Shown here piece by piece: positions 1 to 5,704 of a stretch of DNA of 21,852 bases. This DNA is from Faecalicatena sp. (GTDB lineage: Bacteria; Bacillota; Clostridia; Lachnospirales; Lachnospiraceae), in the NCBI GenBank assembly GCA_009774255.1, contig VSNK01000055.1, forward strand, positions 1-21,852, written 5' to 3'. Every line of letters starts with the position of its first letter. Position 1 is the first letter of the stretch. Below the pieces are notes generated by a model. That model searched no databases. It saw only the letters and a list, made by a program, of their open reading frames with translations, and was not told the DNA's origin. A program made the translations under genes and the position numbers.

Positions 1-39
1 CCTTTTCTCAATGTAATTCTCTTTTTTATTCACTGTTCC

Positions 40-330
40 TTACCAGCGGCTACGGGTCCAGCGGTCAACTGCGTCGAAACCCTTCACGAAATAATCGGAA
101 AGCGTCTCAAATAATCCACCTCCGGCAACTTCTTCCAGAGCATCCTCTGAGAGCTCCCCTTCCCCGGCTGCCTGGCTTTCCAGGATTTTGCGGAGGTTAT
201 TGATTTCCGTAACGGTGAGTGAGAGGCCTTTCTGATCCAGAGCCTTCTGCACGTCTTCAGCGGTTTCCAGTTCCATCAGCTCTGCCATGAATTCCGGAGT
301 CAAAATGTCTTTTATCTGTTCTCTTTCCAT
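40..330 (-). CDS. Nif11-like RiPP precursor peptide A
   Basis: A 96-residue peptide with a Nif11-type leader: an acidic helical segment with LETAEDVQKAL, then LSLTVTEINNLRKILE, then ELSEDALEEVAGG, the double-glycine signature where leader and core are normally cut. The predicted core (about residues 72-96) is 25 residues, GLFETLSDYF followed by VKGFDAVDRWTRSRW. It has no Cys, so thioether chemistry is unlikely; modifiable residues are Trp, Tyr, Phe, Arg, Thr and Ser. The ATG has an AAAGGGG ribosome site 8 nt upstream. It lies 20 nt after precursor B in the same direction, so the two are probably cotranscribed, and it is divergent from the radical SAM gene. Leader type and GG motif are seen; that the peptide is matured and exported is inference. 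It could instead be an unmodified two-peptide bacteriocin. Confidence 0.85.
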   Translation of the reverse strand: MEREQIKDILTPEFMAELMELETAEDVQKALDQKGLSLTVTEINNLRKILESQAAGEGELSEDALEEVAGGGLFETLSDYFVKGFDAVDRWTRSRW

Positions 331-350
331 AATTCTATCCCCTTTCGTGA

Positions 351-647
351 TTACCAGCGGCTGCGAGTGAGTTTTTCACCGAAGCCAATTCCAATCAGCG
401 CCGTAACTCCCCAGGCCACCGCGGAAACCAAAAAGCCGCCGGCAACTTCTTCCAAAGCGTCTTCCGATAATTCGCTTTCACTGTTCACATTCTCCAGCTT
501 TTCTTTTACCTGGCGGATCTCCTCCGGGGTTACAGTGATCCCCTCCTTTTCAAAGGCGGCACAAACCTCTTCCGGTGTTTCCAGTTCAAGAAGCCTGCTT
601 ACAAATGCTTCGTCTGCCATCAGACTTTTCAGCTTTTCTTCATTCAT
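351..647 (-). CDS. Nif11-like RiPP precursor peptide B
   Basis: A 98-residue paralogue of the neighbouring precursor. The leader contains LLELETPEEVCAAFEKEGI and TVTPEEIRQVKEKLE, and ends with the identical ELSEDALEEVAGG. The predicted 27-residue core is hydrophobic and glycine-rich (FLVSAVAWGVTALIGIGFGE, then KLTRSRW). It ends in the same TRSRW as precursor A, although the rest of the core is unrelated. The start MNEEKLKSL was chosen because AAAGGAG lies 11 nt upstream; the frame stays open to position 683, giving a 12-residue longer form (MMKRKRKGELQK) without a well-placed ribosome site. It is the promoter-proximal gene of the pair. Strong leader identity with weak core identity is typical of RiPP precursors served by one maturase. 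Confidence 0.85.
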   Translation of the reverse strand: MNEEKLKSLMADEAFVSRLLELETPEEVCAAFEKEGITVTPEEIRQVKEKLENVNSESELSEDALEEVAGGFLVSAVAWGVTALIGIGFGEKLTRSRW

Positions 648-718
648 TTTCTGAAGTTCTCCTTTCCGTTTTCTTTTCATCACTTGATCACATATTTCCT
701 GCGAAATGATTACGCTAA

Positions 719-747
719 TTTATACACTGGTATCCGGAAACTGTTAC
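719..747 (-). promoter_or_regulatory. Predicted promoter of the precursor operon
   Basis: Read on the minus strand: GTAACA (747-742), a 17-nt spacer starting GTTT and ending GTG, then TATAAA (724-719). The -35 is weak, but the -10 with preceding TG is good. The same layout occurs on the opposite strand before the radical SAM gene, which raises confidence. Confidence 0.55.
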
Positions 748-780
748 ACTGTTTTGAAATAAAAATTGACATATGTGGAG

Positions 781-941
781 TTAGGAACTGTGCATAAATA
801 ACGTATATATCTGACTTGTCTCAATATCCATCTGCTACATCAGAAAATCTTGACGCAGCCCACTGCGACTGCGATTTTCCTCTTTGCAGATAACTATTGA
901 TCCTGCGTTATCTGTACAAGTTATTTATGCACAGTTCCTTA
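781..941. repeat. MITE-like element with 20-bp perfect terminal inverted repeats
   Basis: Positions 783-802 and 920-939 are exact inverted repeats (AGGAACTGTGCATAAATAAC at the left end), separated by 117 bp with no gene. GGAGTT flanks both sides (777-782 and 942-947) and could be a target-site duplication. The right half resembles the element at 11012-11095: both contain ATCCTGCG, then TATCTG, an ATTATTT-like stretch and the GGTTCCTTAG-type end. It sits between the two divergent promoters of the RiPP locus. The rest of the 684-1051 gap holds only those promoters and the 5' leaders. Confidence 0.6.
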
Positions 942-959
942 GGAGTTGTCCTAATTTCT

Positions 960-988
960 GTAACAGTTTTATATCTTCCGTGTATATA
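960..988 (+). promoter_or_regulatory. Predicted promoter of the radical SAM gene
   Basis: GTAACA (960-965), a 17-nt spacer (966-982) and TATATA (983-988), with TG just before the -10. TGTAACAGTTT-N10-GTGTAT is shared exactly with the precursor promoter at 719-747, in the same orientation relative to its gene. Confidence 0.55.
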
Positions 989-1051
989 TAAAAGATAGAA
1001 TTTGAGCAGCATTCCACTGTGAATGTGACAGAAAAAGCAGGAGACAATATC

Positions 1052-2941
1052 ATGCCAAAAGTAGAAGAATATATAAAGTATCTCCAAAGGAAGCAGTACC
1101 CCGCATTGTTCGGCGGGGGGACCCAGGCCGCCCTTGCGAATATCTCCCGCCAATACGGTCATCTGGAGACCTCGGAGACGGTGCAGGAAATTTCACTCAG
1201 CAGCGGGGAAAGAAGCTGCGATTATTCCATTCGGATTGATTGTAAAACGAATCAATATGTCAAGGAATACTGGCTGGAGCTGGACGAAGAGGCCTGCGGG
1301 TCGCTGCCCATCACCCCTTGTTGGTTTGTCGATGCGTCAGCCGTGCGTCCGGGGGCGAAGCTTACCTGGCTGAGAGAACAGGTGATGCCCAAGCTGCTGT
1401 CCGAGGAGGAACTCCGGTCCGTCTGGCCGGTCTTCGAGCAATGCGTCAGCGCAATGGAAGGCAGGGTGGCGAAGCTCTACCAGATCGGCGTCATGGCGGG
1501 CAGGCAGGATCGGAGGATGCGGTTGTTTTTGGATGATATGAAGCCCTGCGATATCCTGGATTACCTGGCGCAACTGGATTGGCCGGGAGATCTGCGGCGG
1601 CTCTGCGCTCTGCTGGAGCGATTGCTGCCCTATGCGGACAAAGGCCAATTTATTATTGATTTTGACGCGGCTGAGACAGGGATTTCAAAAAAACTGGGAA
1701 TCAATTTCGGCACCCGAGCAAAGAAGCAGAACGACATAGAGCAGTTTCTGGATTTTCTGTGTACGGAAGGGCTCTGTCGGGAGGATAAGAAGGCGGATGT
1801 GCTGCGCTTTACGGCTCGTTACCCATCCCATACCCCTTACATCCAAAATGACATTTCCCACTTTAAGATCCCCTTTGAGAAGGATCGGATCCTGGGAGCG
1901 AAGGCATACCTCCGTCAGGGAAATGTACCGTATGTCCGGACTTCCGCCTATGAAACGCCGGTTCTCATGAATCTGGAAGTGACCAGCCGCTGTCCCCTGC
2001 GCTGCCCCCAGTGCTACTGTGATTTAAGCAGCGGCCGGGATCTGCCTTTGGACCAGGCGAAATACTGGCTGGACGAGGCGGCAAAATGGGGAGTCCGTTT
2101 CGTAAATCTAAGCGGCGGTGAGACGATGTGCTATCCCCATATTTTCGAGACGGTGAAATATGCTGCAGATCTCGGGATGGAGACCAACATTGCCGTGTCG
2201 GGATATCATTTTGGGGAACCTGAGATCAGGCGCTTTGCGGAGGCAGGAATCGGGGATATCTGTGTGTCCCTCAACGGTCCCACGGAGGAGGTCAATTCCC
2301 TTACCAGAGACGGCTACGAACTGGCAGTTCATGCTCTGGAAAGCCTGAAAAACACCGGGTTCCCAAGAACCTGTATCAATTGGGTCATGCATGACAGCAA
2401 TGCGGACACACTGGAAGAGATGATCGCGCTTGCGGAACAATATCAGGTTCTCTCCCTGCGCGTCATGGTCTTCAAGCCGGATGCCTCCCATCAGAGGAAA
2501 TCGGTACCTTCGAAGGAGCAGCTTGTCCGGGCGGCAAAGCTGATCAAGGGATATAAGGGAACGGTATCGATCGAGATAGAAAGCTGCTTCTCACAATTGC
2601 GGGCCCTGGTGCTGAACAGCTATTTTCTGAACTGCAACGTTGGAATTGAGCGGGGCTGCGGGGCCGGAAGAGACGCGGTATCAATCAATGTGGAGGGGTG
2701 GATTACTCCCTGCCGTCATATTGAGCTGGAAGAAGGATACCAAAATCTCGGGGATTACTGGAAGCACTCCGAGGTACTCCGGAAACTTCGCCGCATGGAT
2801 GAGGACAAAAGAAAGCCCTGCGCGGACTGCCGTTTCCAAAAGAACTGCCTGCCCTGCGCTGCCGTGAACCTGAAACTGCGGGGGGAGATTTACATGGGAG
2901 AAGAAGGCTGCGGTCTGGGAAATATTTCTTGCAACTCCTAA
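1052..2941 (+). CDS. Radical SAM/SPASM RiPP maturase
   Basis: A 629-residue radical SAM enzyme, presumed to modify the divergently encoded Nif11-like precursors. The cluster motif is C314-PLR-C318-PQ-C321, and LSGGET (about 353-358) is the SAM-binding GGE motif. The C-terminal SPASM domain shows C536-x12-G-x4-C554, then C590-x2-C593-x5-C599-x2-C602 and a late Cys near 622, enough for auxiliary FeS clusters. About 300 N-terminal residues precede the barrel; they may include a leader-recognition region, and the segment CDYSIRIDCKTNQYVKEYWL recalls large proteusin-type maturases, though I cannot verify this. The start is ATG 1052, because AGGAG lies 8 nt upstream; the frame opens 11 codons earlier at a GTG without a good site. 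The reaction (epimerisation, C-C or ether crosslink) cannot be told from sequence. The stop codon lies inside a repeat shared with 12630. Confidence 0.9.
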   Translation: MPKVEEYIKYLQRKQYPALFGGGTQAALANISRQYGHLETSETVQEISLSSGERSCDYSIRIDCKTNQYVKEYWLELDEEACGSLPITPCWFVDASAVRPGAKLTWLREQVMPKLLSEEELRSVWPVFEQCVSAMEGRVAKLYQIGVMAGRQDRRMRLFLDDMKPCDILDYLAQLDWPGDLRRLCALLERLLPYADKGQFIIDFDAAETGISKKLGINFGTRAKKQNDIEQFLDFLCTEGLCREDKKADVLRFTARYPSHTPYIQNDISHFKIPFEKDRILGAKAYLRQGNVPYVRTSAYETPVLMNLEVTSRCPLRCPQCYCDLSSGRDLPLDQAKYWLDEAAKWGVRFVNLSGGETMCYPHIFETVKYAADLGMETNIAVSGYHFGEPEIRRFAEAGIGDICVSLNGPTEEVNSLTRDGYELAVHALESLKNTGFPRTCINWVMHDSNADTLEEMIALAEQYQVLSLRVMVFKPDASHQRKSVPSKEQLVRAAKLIKGYKGTVSIEIESCFSQLRALVLNSYFLNCNVGIERGCGAGRDAVSINVEGWITPCRHIELEEGYQNLGDYWKHSEVLRKLRRMDEDKRKPCADCRFQKNCLPCAAVNLKLRGEIYMGEEGCGLGNISCNS

Positions 2942-2973
2942 CCCGGACAAGCCGGAACAAAATGCGTCAGTAA

Positions 2974-3114
2974 GGAGAAGAGCGTCGGCAGGGAGAAGAG
3001 CGCCAGTAAGGAGAAGAGCGTCGGCAGGGAGAAGAGCGCCAGCAGGGAGAAGAGCGTCGGCAGGGAGAAGAGCATCAGCAAGGAGAGGAACGTCAATAAG
3101 GAGAAGAAGAATGG
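2974..3114. repeat. 18-bp tandem repeat (about 7.8 units) carrying Shine-Dalgarno-like cores
   Basis: Seven full 18-bp units start at 2974, 2992, 3010, 3028, 3046, 3064 and 3082; an eighth, partial unit at 3100 supplies the ribosome site and start of the next gene. The type unit is GGAGAAGAGCGTCGGCAG, alternating with GGAGAAGAGCGCCAGTAA-like copies. Every unit begins with GGAGAAGAG or a close variant. The minus-strand reading frame through it is an artefact of the multiple-of-three period. Confidence 0.9.
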
Positions 3115-3623
3115 AAGATCAATTGATTTTGGTAGATATATTTGACAATCCGGCGGGGGCCGGACAGAAGCTGGAGGTGCATCGAAAGGGACGTCTCCAT
3201 AGGGCATTTTCCGTATTTGTATACCGGGGAAGGGAGATGCTTCTGCAGAAAAGAAGCCCTGAAAAATACCATTCCGGCGGTCTGTGGACCAATGCCTGCT
3301 GTTCTCATCCCCGGCAGGGGGAGGCGCTGACGGAGGCAGTGGAGAGACGGCTGAGGGAGGAGCTTGGCGTGCGGATGCCGGTGGAAGAGCTATATTCCTT
3401 CGTCTATCGGGCTGAGTTTGAAAACGGGCTGACGGAGTACGAATATGACCATGTTTTTCTGGGGGAATACGATGGAGAGATCCGTCTCAATCAGGAGGAG
3501 GCCAGCGAGATTCGATGGGCGGATATGGACGAGCTGGCCGAGGATCTGCGGAATAATCCGGAAAAATATACGGCCTGGTTCCTGATCGCCGCGCCGCAGG
3601 TTCTGCGGAGGTTCCAAAGATGA
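3111..3623 (+). CDS. idi: Isopentenyl-diphosphate delta-isomerase, type I (Nudix)
   Basis: A 170-residue Nudix protein that should interconvert IPP and DMAPP in the cytosol. WTNACCSHP (C64 aligns with the catalytic Cys of type I enzymes) and the degenerate Nudix box GEALTEAVERRLREELGV are diagnostic. EYEYDHVFLG (about 109-118) carries the expected acidic pair, and the C-terminal EIRWADMDELAEDL and YTAWF are typical. Length matches the family. AAGGAG 7 nt before the ATG comes from the last unit of the tandem repeat. The stop overlaps the next start as ATGA, so translation of the two is probably coupled. In an MEP-pathway Firmicute this enzyme is usually dispensable. Its place between a RiPP maturase and a peptide-arginase candidate is unexplained; no prenyltransferase is visible. 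Confidence 0.92.
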   Translation: MEDQLILVDIFDNPAGAGQKLEVHRKGRLHRAFSVFVYRGREMLLQKRSPEKYHSGGLWTNACCSHPRQGEALTEAVERRLREELGVRMPVEELYSFVYRAEFENGLTEYEYDHVFLGEYDGEIRLNQEEASEIRWADMDELAEDLRNNPEKYTAWFLIAAPQVLRRFQR

Positions 3624-4534
3624 GCATACCCCTTTATCGGATGGAAGAGCACAACGAAGCTTACTATTACTGGAATTTATTTATAGAAAAAGGATACATC
3701 GGAAAAAGCGGCAATTATCTGCTGCACGTGGATCATCACGACGATATGGAGGGCGGCGGCTATGACTGGGATTTCACCCGCTCGGACGTTTCATCGGATA
3801 TTTCGCCGGACGTTTTATCGGACGTTTCATCGGATATTTCGCTGGAAGAGGCGCGGGAACTGGCCTATGGCAGGCTGGGGATCGCTGACTTCATTATTCC
3901 TGCCATTTACCAGGGCATATTTTCCGAGGTTCATGTGGTAAAAAGCCTGGTCAGAAAGCCCATGGTCTTGGAGGAGCAGTTTGTAAAATGTGTCGGTGGA
4001 TGTGAGCTTATCAGGGGGAAAATGATTCCCTTTCTTCATGCCTCCTGGCGGGGAAGGGCAGACAGTCCCTATCGTTTTTTTACATGGAGGGAAGGAGGCT
4101 TTGAGCCGATCACCATTGAGAGGGATCTTGTTCTGGATATAGACCTGGATTATTTCTGCTGGGACGACTCCCTGAAAAGCGTGCCGCCCAAGCGGATGGA
4201 AATTACGGAGCAGGCGTATCAGGAATTTGTCCAAAATCCGTACCACCCTTTCCGGATTTTGCCCAAGCGCCTGCTGCGTGCGGAAGAAGAGGCGGGCGGG
4301 TATTACCTGGTTTATGAAGAGCACATACCACGGAAGGAGCCGCCTGCCCGGGAAAGGATTCTGAAAAGGATGGACAAGCTGCTTGGCTGGTTTGTGGAAT
4401 GCGGGCTAGAACCAAAGGCTATAGATATCTGCCGCTCCCGCTGTTCCGGCTACCTGCCAGCCGGTGTGCATCCCTGGCTGGAGGAGGAATTCATACAAAA
4501 GCTTCGGAAAATGATGGATATAGAGATCATGTAA
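3620..4534 (+). CDS. UPF0489 family protein, candidate peptide arginase (OspR-like)
   Basis: A 304-residue protein with hallmarks of the UPF0489 (C5orf22-like) family. These are an N-terminal EEHNEAYYYW (9-18), LLHVDHHDDM (34-43) with an arginase-like D38-x-H40-x-D42 metal motif, VLDIDLDYFCW (about 171-181) with the second metal motif D173-x-D175-x-D177, and a late AIDICRSRCSGYLP near 270-285. As I recall the literature, OspR of the landornamide pathway belongs to this family and converts Arg to Orn within a RiPP core. Here both nearby cores end in TRSRW, offering two Arg substrates. A tandem tetrapeptide insertion (about 55-74) follows the first metal motif. The start overlaps the idi stop (ATGA). 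Family assignment is strong; substrate and link to the precursors are inference. A housekeeping role paired with idi is the alternative. Confidence 0.8.
   Translation: MSIPLYRMEEHNEAYYYWNLFIEKGYIGKSGNYLLHVDHHDDMEGGGYDWDFTRSDVSSDISPDVLSDVSSDISLEEARELAYGRLGIADFIIPAIYQGIFSEVHVVKSLVRKPMVLEEQFVKCVGGCELIRGKMIPFLHASWRGRADSPYRFFTWREGGFEPITIERDLVLDIDLDYFCWDDSLKSVPPKRMEITEQAYQEFVQNPYHPFRILPKRLLRAEEEAGGYYLVYEEHIPRKEPPARERILKRMDKLLGWFVECGLEPKAIDICRSRCSGYLPAGVHPWLEEEFIQKLRKMMDIEIM
3783..3842. repeat. In-frame 12-bp tandem repeat (5 units) inside the UPF0489 gene
   Basis: Five 12-bp units: CGGACGTTTCAT, CGGATATTTCGC, CGGACGTTTTAT, CGGACGTTTCAT, CGGATATTTCGC. They encode SDVS-SDIS-PDVL-SDVS-SDIS. Positions 3782-3806 recur exactly at 3818-3842, consistent with recent slippage. 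The insert sits in a probable loop after the first metal-binding motif. Confidence 0.9.
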
Positions 4535-4586
4535 TTGCTTGACCGGATTGCGGGCGTATCTGTGAGACTACGGAACAGTTATGCTT

Positions 4587-4604
4587 TTTCATGCAAGCAT
4601 GAAA
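4587..4604. other. Short perfect palindrome downstream of the UPF0489 gene
   Basis: TTTCATGC-AA-GCATGAAA, 53 nt after the stop codon. It could help transcription termination, but no T-tract follows, so a terminator call is weak. Confidence 0.35.
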
Positions 4605-4623
4605 CACATGACCTTTTGACGCT

Positions 4624-4805
4624 TATACCATATGATGATTCGCCCGTCAAAAGCTCTCATTTCCCTTGCTGGCTAATTTTCCGAATCTCCATGCCACAAT
4701 ATATGTCAACAATGCACCACATTGCCTCCATATATTGTGGCACGAATCTTCGAAAAATTATCTCAGCAATGAAAATGGACTTTTGACGGTCGAATCATAT
4801 TATCA
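4624..4805. repeat. Long imperfect palindromic element (about 180 bp)
   Basis: The arms pair along almost their whole length: the ATGATTCG...CGTCAAAAG side near 4631-4656 with CTTTTGACGGTCGAATCAT near 4780-4799; CTTGCTGGCTAATTTTCCGA with the complement of 4745-4770; and a perfect 14-bp inner stem TGCCACAATATATG (4692-4705) / CATATATTGTGGCA (4729-4742). The centre is TCAACAATGCACCACATTG. There is no gene in it; the 83-codon frame starting at 4535 is not credible. It looks like a mobile palindrome or a long RNA hairpin between the UPF0489 gene and the anti-sigma operon. ATCTCAGCAATGAAAA recurs at about 19785-19801. Confidence 0.65.
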
Positions 4806-4822
4806 AAGAAAGGACAGAATAT

Positions 4823-5122
4823 ATGAAGGTGACATTTGAACAGAGAGAAGAGGAACTGGTTCTGCATACGGAGGGAAGGATCGATACCTATACCGCAGAA
4901 GATTTTGAAAAAGAACTCCTGGCAGGAATCGAAAGAGCGGACTGTGTCCGGCTGGATTTTGAAAATGTACAGTATGTATCAAGCGCGGGACTTCGCGCGC
5001 TGCTGAACGGACAGAAGAAAGTCAACAATGAAGACAAGGAAATGATTCTGTGTAATGTAAACAGTACGGTAGAGGAAGTATTTGAGTCAACCGGATTTAT
5101 TGATATCCTTATGGTAGAATAG
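4823..5122 (+). CDS. STAS-domain anti-sigma factor antagonist
   Basis: A 99-residue single STAS domain of the SpoIIAA/RsbV type. VRLDFENVQYVSSAGLRALL (about 50-69) contains the SSAGLR loop whose Ser is phosphorylated by the partner kinase. EFESTGF-type ends (VFESTGFIDILMV) are also typical. In this family the unphosphorylated form binds the anti-sigma kinase and frees a sigma factor. The ribosome site AAAGGA is about 9 nt upstream. The kinase gene follows after 159 bp. The absence of a sigma factor gene next door argues against a classic spoIIA operon, so the target is unknown. Confidence 0.9.
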   Translation: MKVTFEQREEELVLHTEGRIDTYTAEDFEKELLAGIERADCVRLDFENVQYVSSAGLRALLNGQKKVNNEDKEMILCNVNSTVEEVFESTGFIDILMVE

Positions 5123-5281
5123 TAGAGGAGATGTATCTGCTCAGTACCCTTGCAGATAAGAACGCAATCCTAAGAAAAATGACTTCATTGACGGGGATTG
5201 CTCTTGCAGTTGATACGTTTTCGTACGGACAGCGCAGAAAAATGCGCTATCCTGTGCTGAGTAGTTACGAGGAGAGATACA

Positions 5282-5704
5282 GTGAAGATTTTAGAAGTGG
5301 AAGCAACAAAGCAGTCGTTGAGGGAACTGACGGAGCTGTTTGAAATGGTACTGGGTGAGTACGGCTGTCCCATGAACATGCAGATGCAGTTCGACATTGC
5401 ATTTGAGGAATTATTTGTAAATATTGTAAATTATGCCTATCAGGACGGCAAGGGAAGCGTGCGGGTATCTTATGAAGTTGAAAAGGATGGGGCGCAGCGC
5501 TCACTGCGCATCAGCCTGGAGGACTGCGGGGCCCCGTACAACCCGCTCAGCAAGGCGGATCCGGACATTACTCTGAGCGCGGAAGAGCGGAAGGCGGGCG
5601 GCCTTGGTGTCTTTATGGCAAAAAAATTTCTGGATTCGATTCGGTATGAATGGAAGGAAGGGTATAATTGCATTTCCTTTGAGAAAAAATGGAGGGTGGC
5701 GTAG
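5282..5704 (+). CDS. GHKL ATP-binding anti-sigma factor / serine kinase
   Basis: A 140-residue protein of the RsbW/SpoIIAB (HATPase_c_2) type. QFDIAFEELFVNIVNYAY is the N-box, LEDCGAPYNPL the G1 region, and KAGGLGVFMAKKFLDSIRYEW the G2 region. It should bind ATP, phosphorylate the preceding STAS protein and hold a sigma factor inactive. The start is GTG 5282, with GGAG 7 nt upstream; a frame from 5131 overlaps this start in another frame and has no family features. The 159-bp gap before it holds a small stem (AGCGCA-GAAAAA-TGCGCT, 5230-5247) but no credible gene. The next gene overlaps its end. Confidence 0.88.
   Translation: MKILEVEATKQSLRELTELFEMVLGEYGCPMNMQMQFDIAFEELFVNIVNYAYQDGKGSVRVSYEVEKDGAQRSLRISLEDCGAPYNPLSKADPDITLSAEERKAGGLGVFMAKKFLDSIRYEWKEGYNCISFEKKWRVA

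Noticed and set aside
40..647. Lanthipeptide or sactipeptide interpretation of the precursors
   Set aside because: The predicted cores contain no cysteine, so thioether rings are not possible after the GG site.
766..794. TTGACA at 766-771 as a rightward promoter
   Set aside because: No acceptable -10 lies 16-18 nt downstream, and it runs into the inverted-repeat element; the 960-988 promoter is better placed.
908..1162. Minus-strand 84-codon frame overlapping the start of the radical SAM gene
   Set aside because: It crosses the promoter and antisense coding DNA, with no ribosome site and no recognisable domain.
2974..3114. Possible CRISPR array
   Set aside because: The units are contiguous 18-bp repeats without spacers, and no cas gene is nearby.
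2938..3207. Minus-strand frame encoding a repetitive Leu/Phe/Ser protein
   Set aside because: It is the antisense reading of the 18-bp tandem repeat, whose period is a multiple of three; it has no ribosome site and no family features.
4535..4786. 83-codon frame after the UPF0489 gene
   Set aside because: It lies across the hairpin and the long palindrome and begins directly at the previous stop with no ATG or ribosome site.
5131..5343. Small plus-strand frame between the STAS and kinase genes
   Set aside because: Its ribosome-like GAGGAG touches the ATG, it overlaps the kinase start, and the composition is not protein-like; the gap is probably non-coding.
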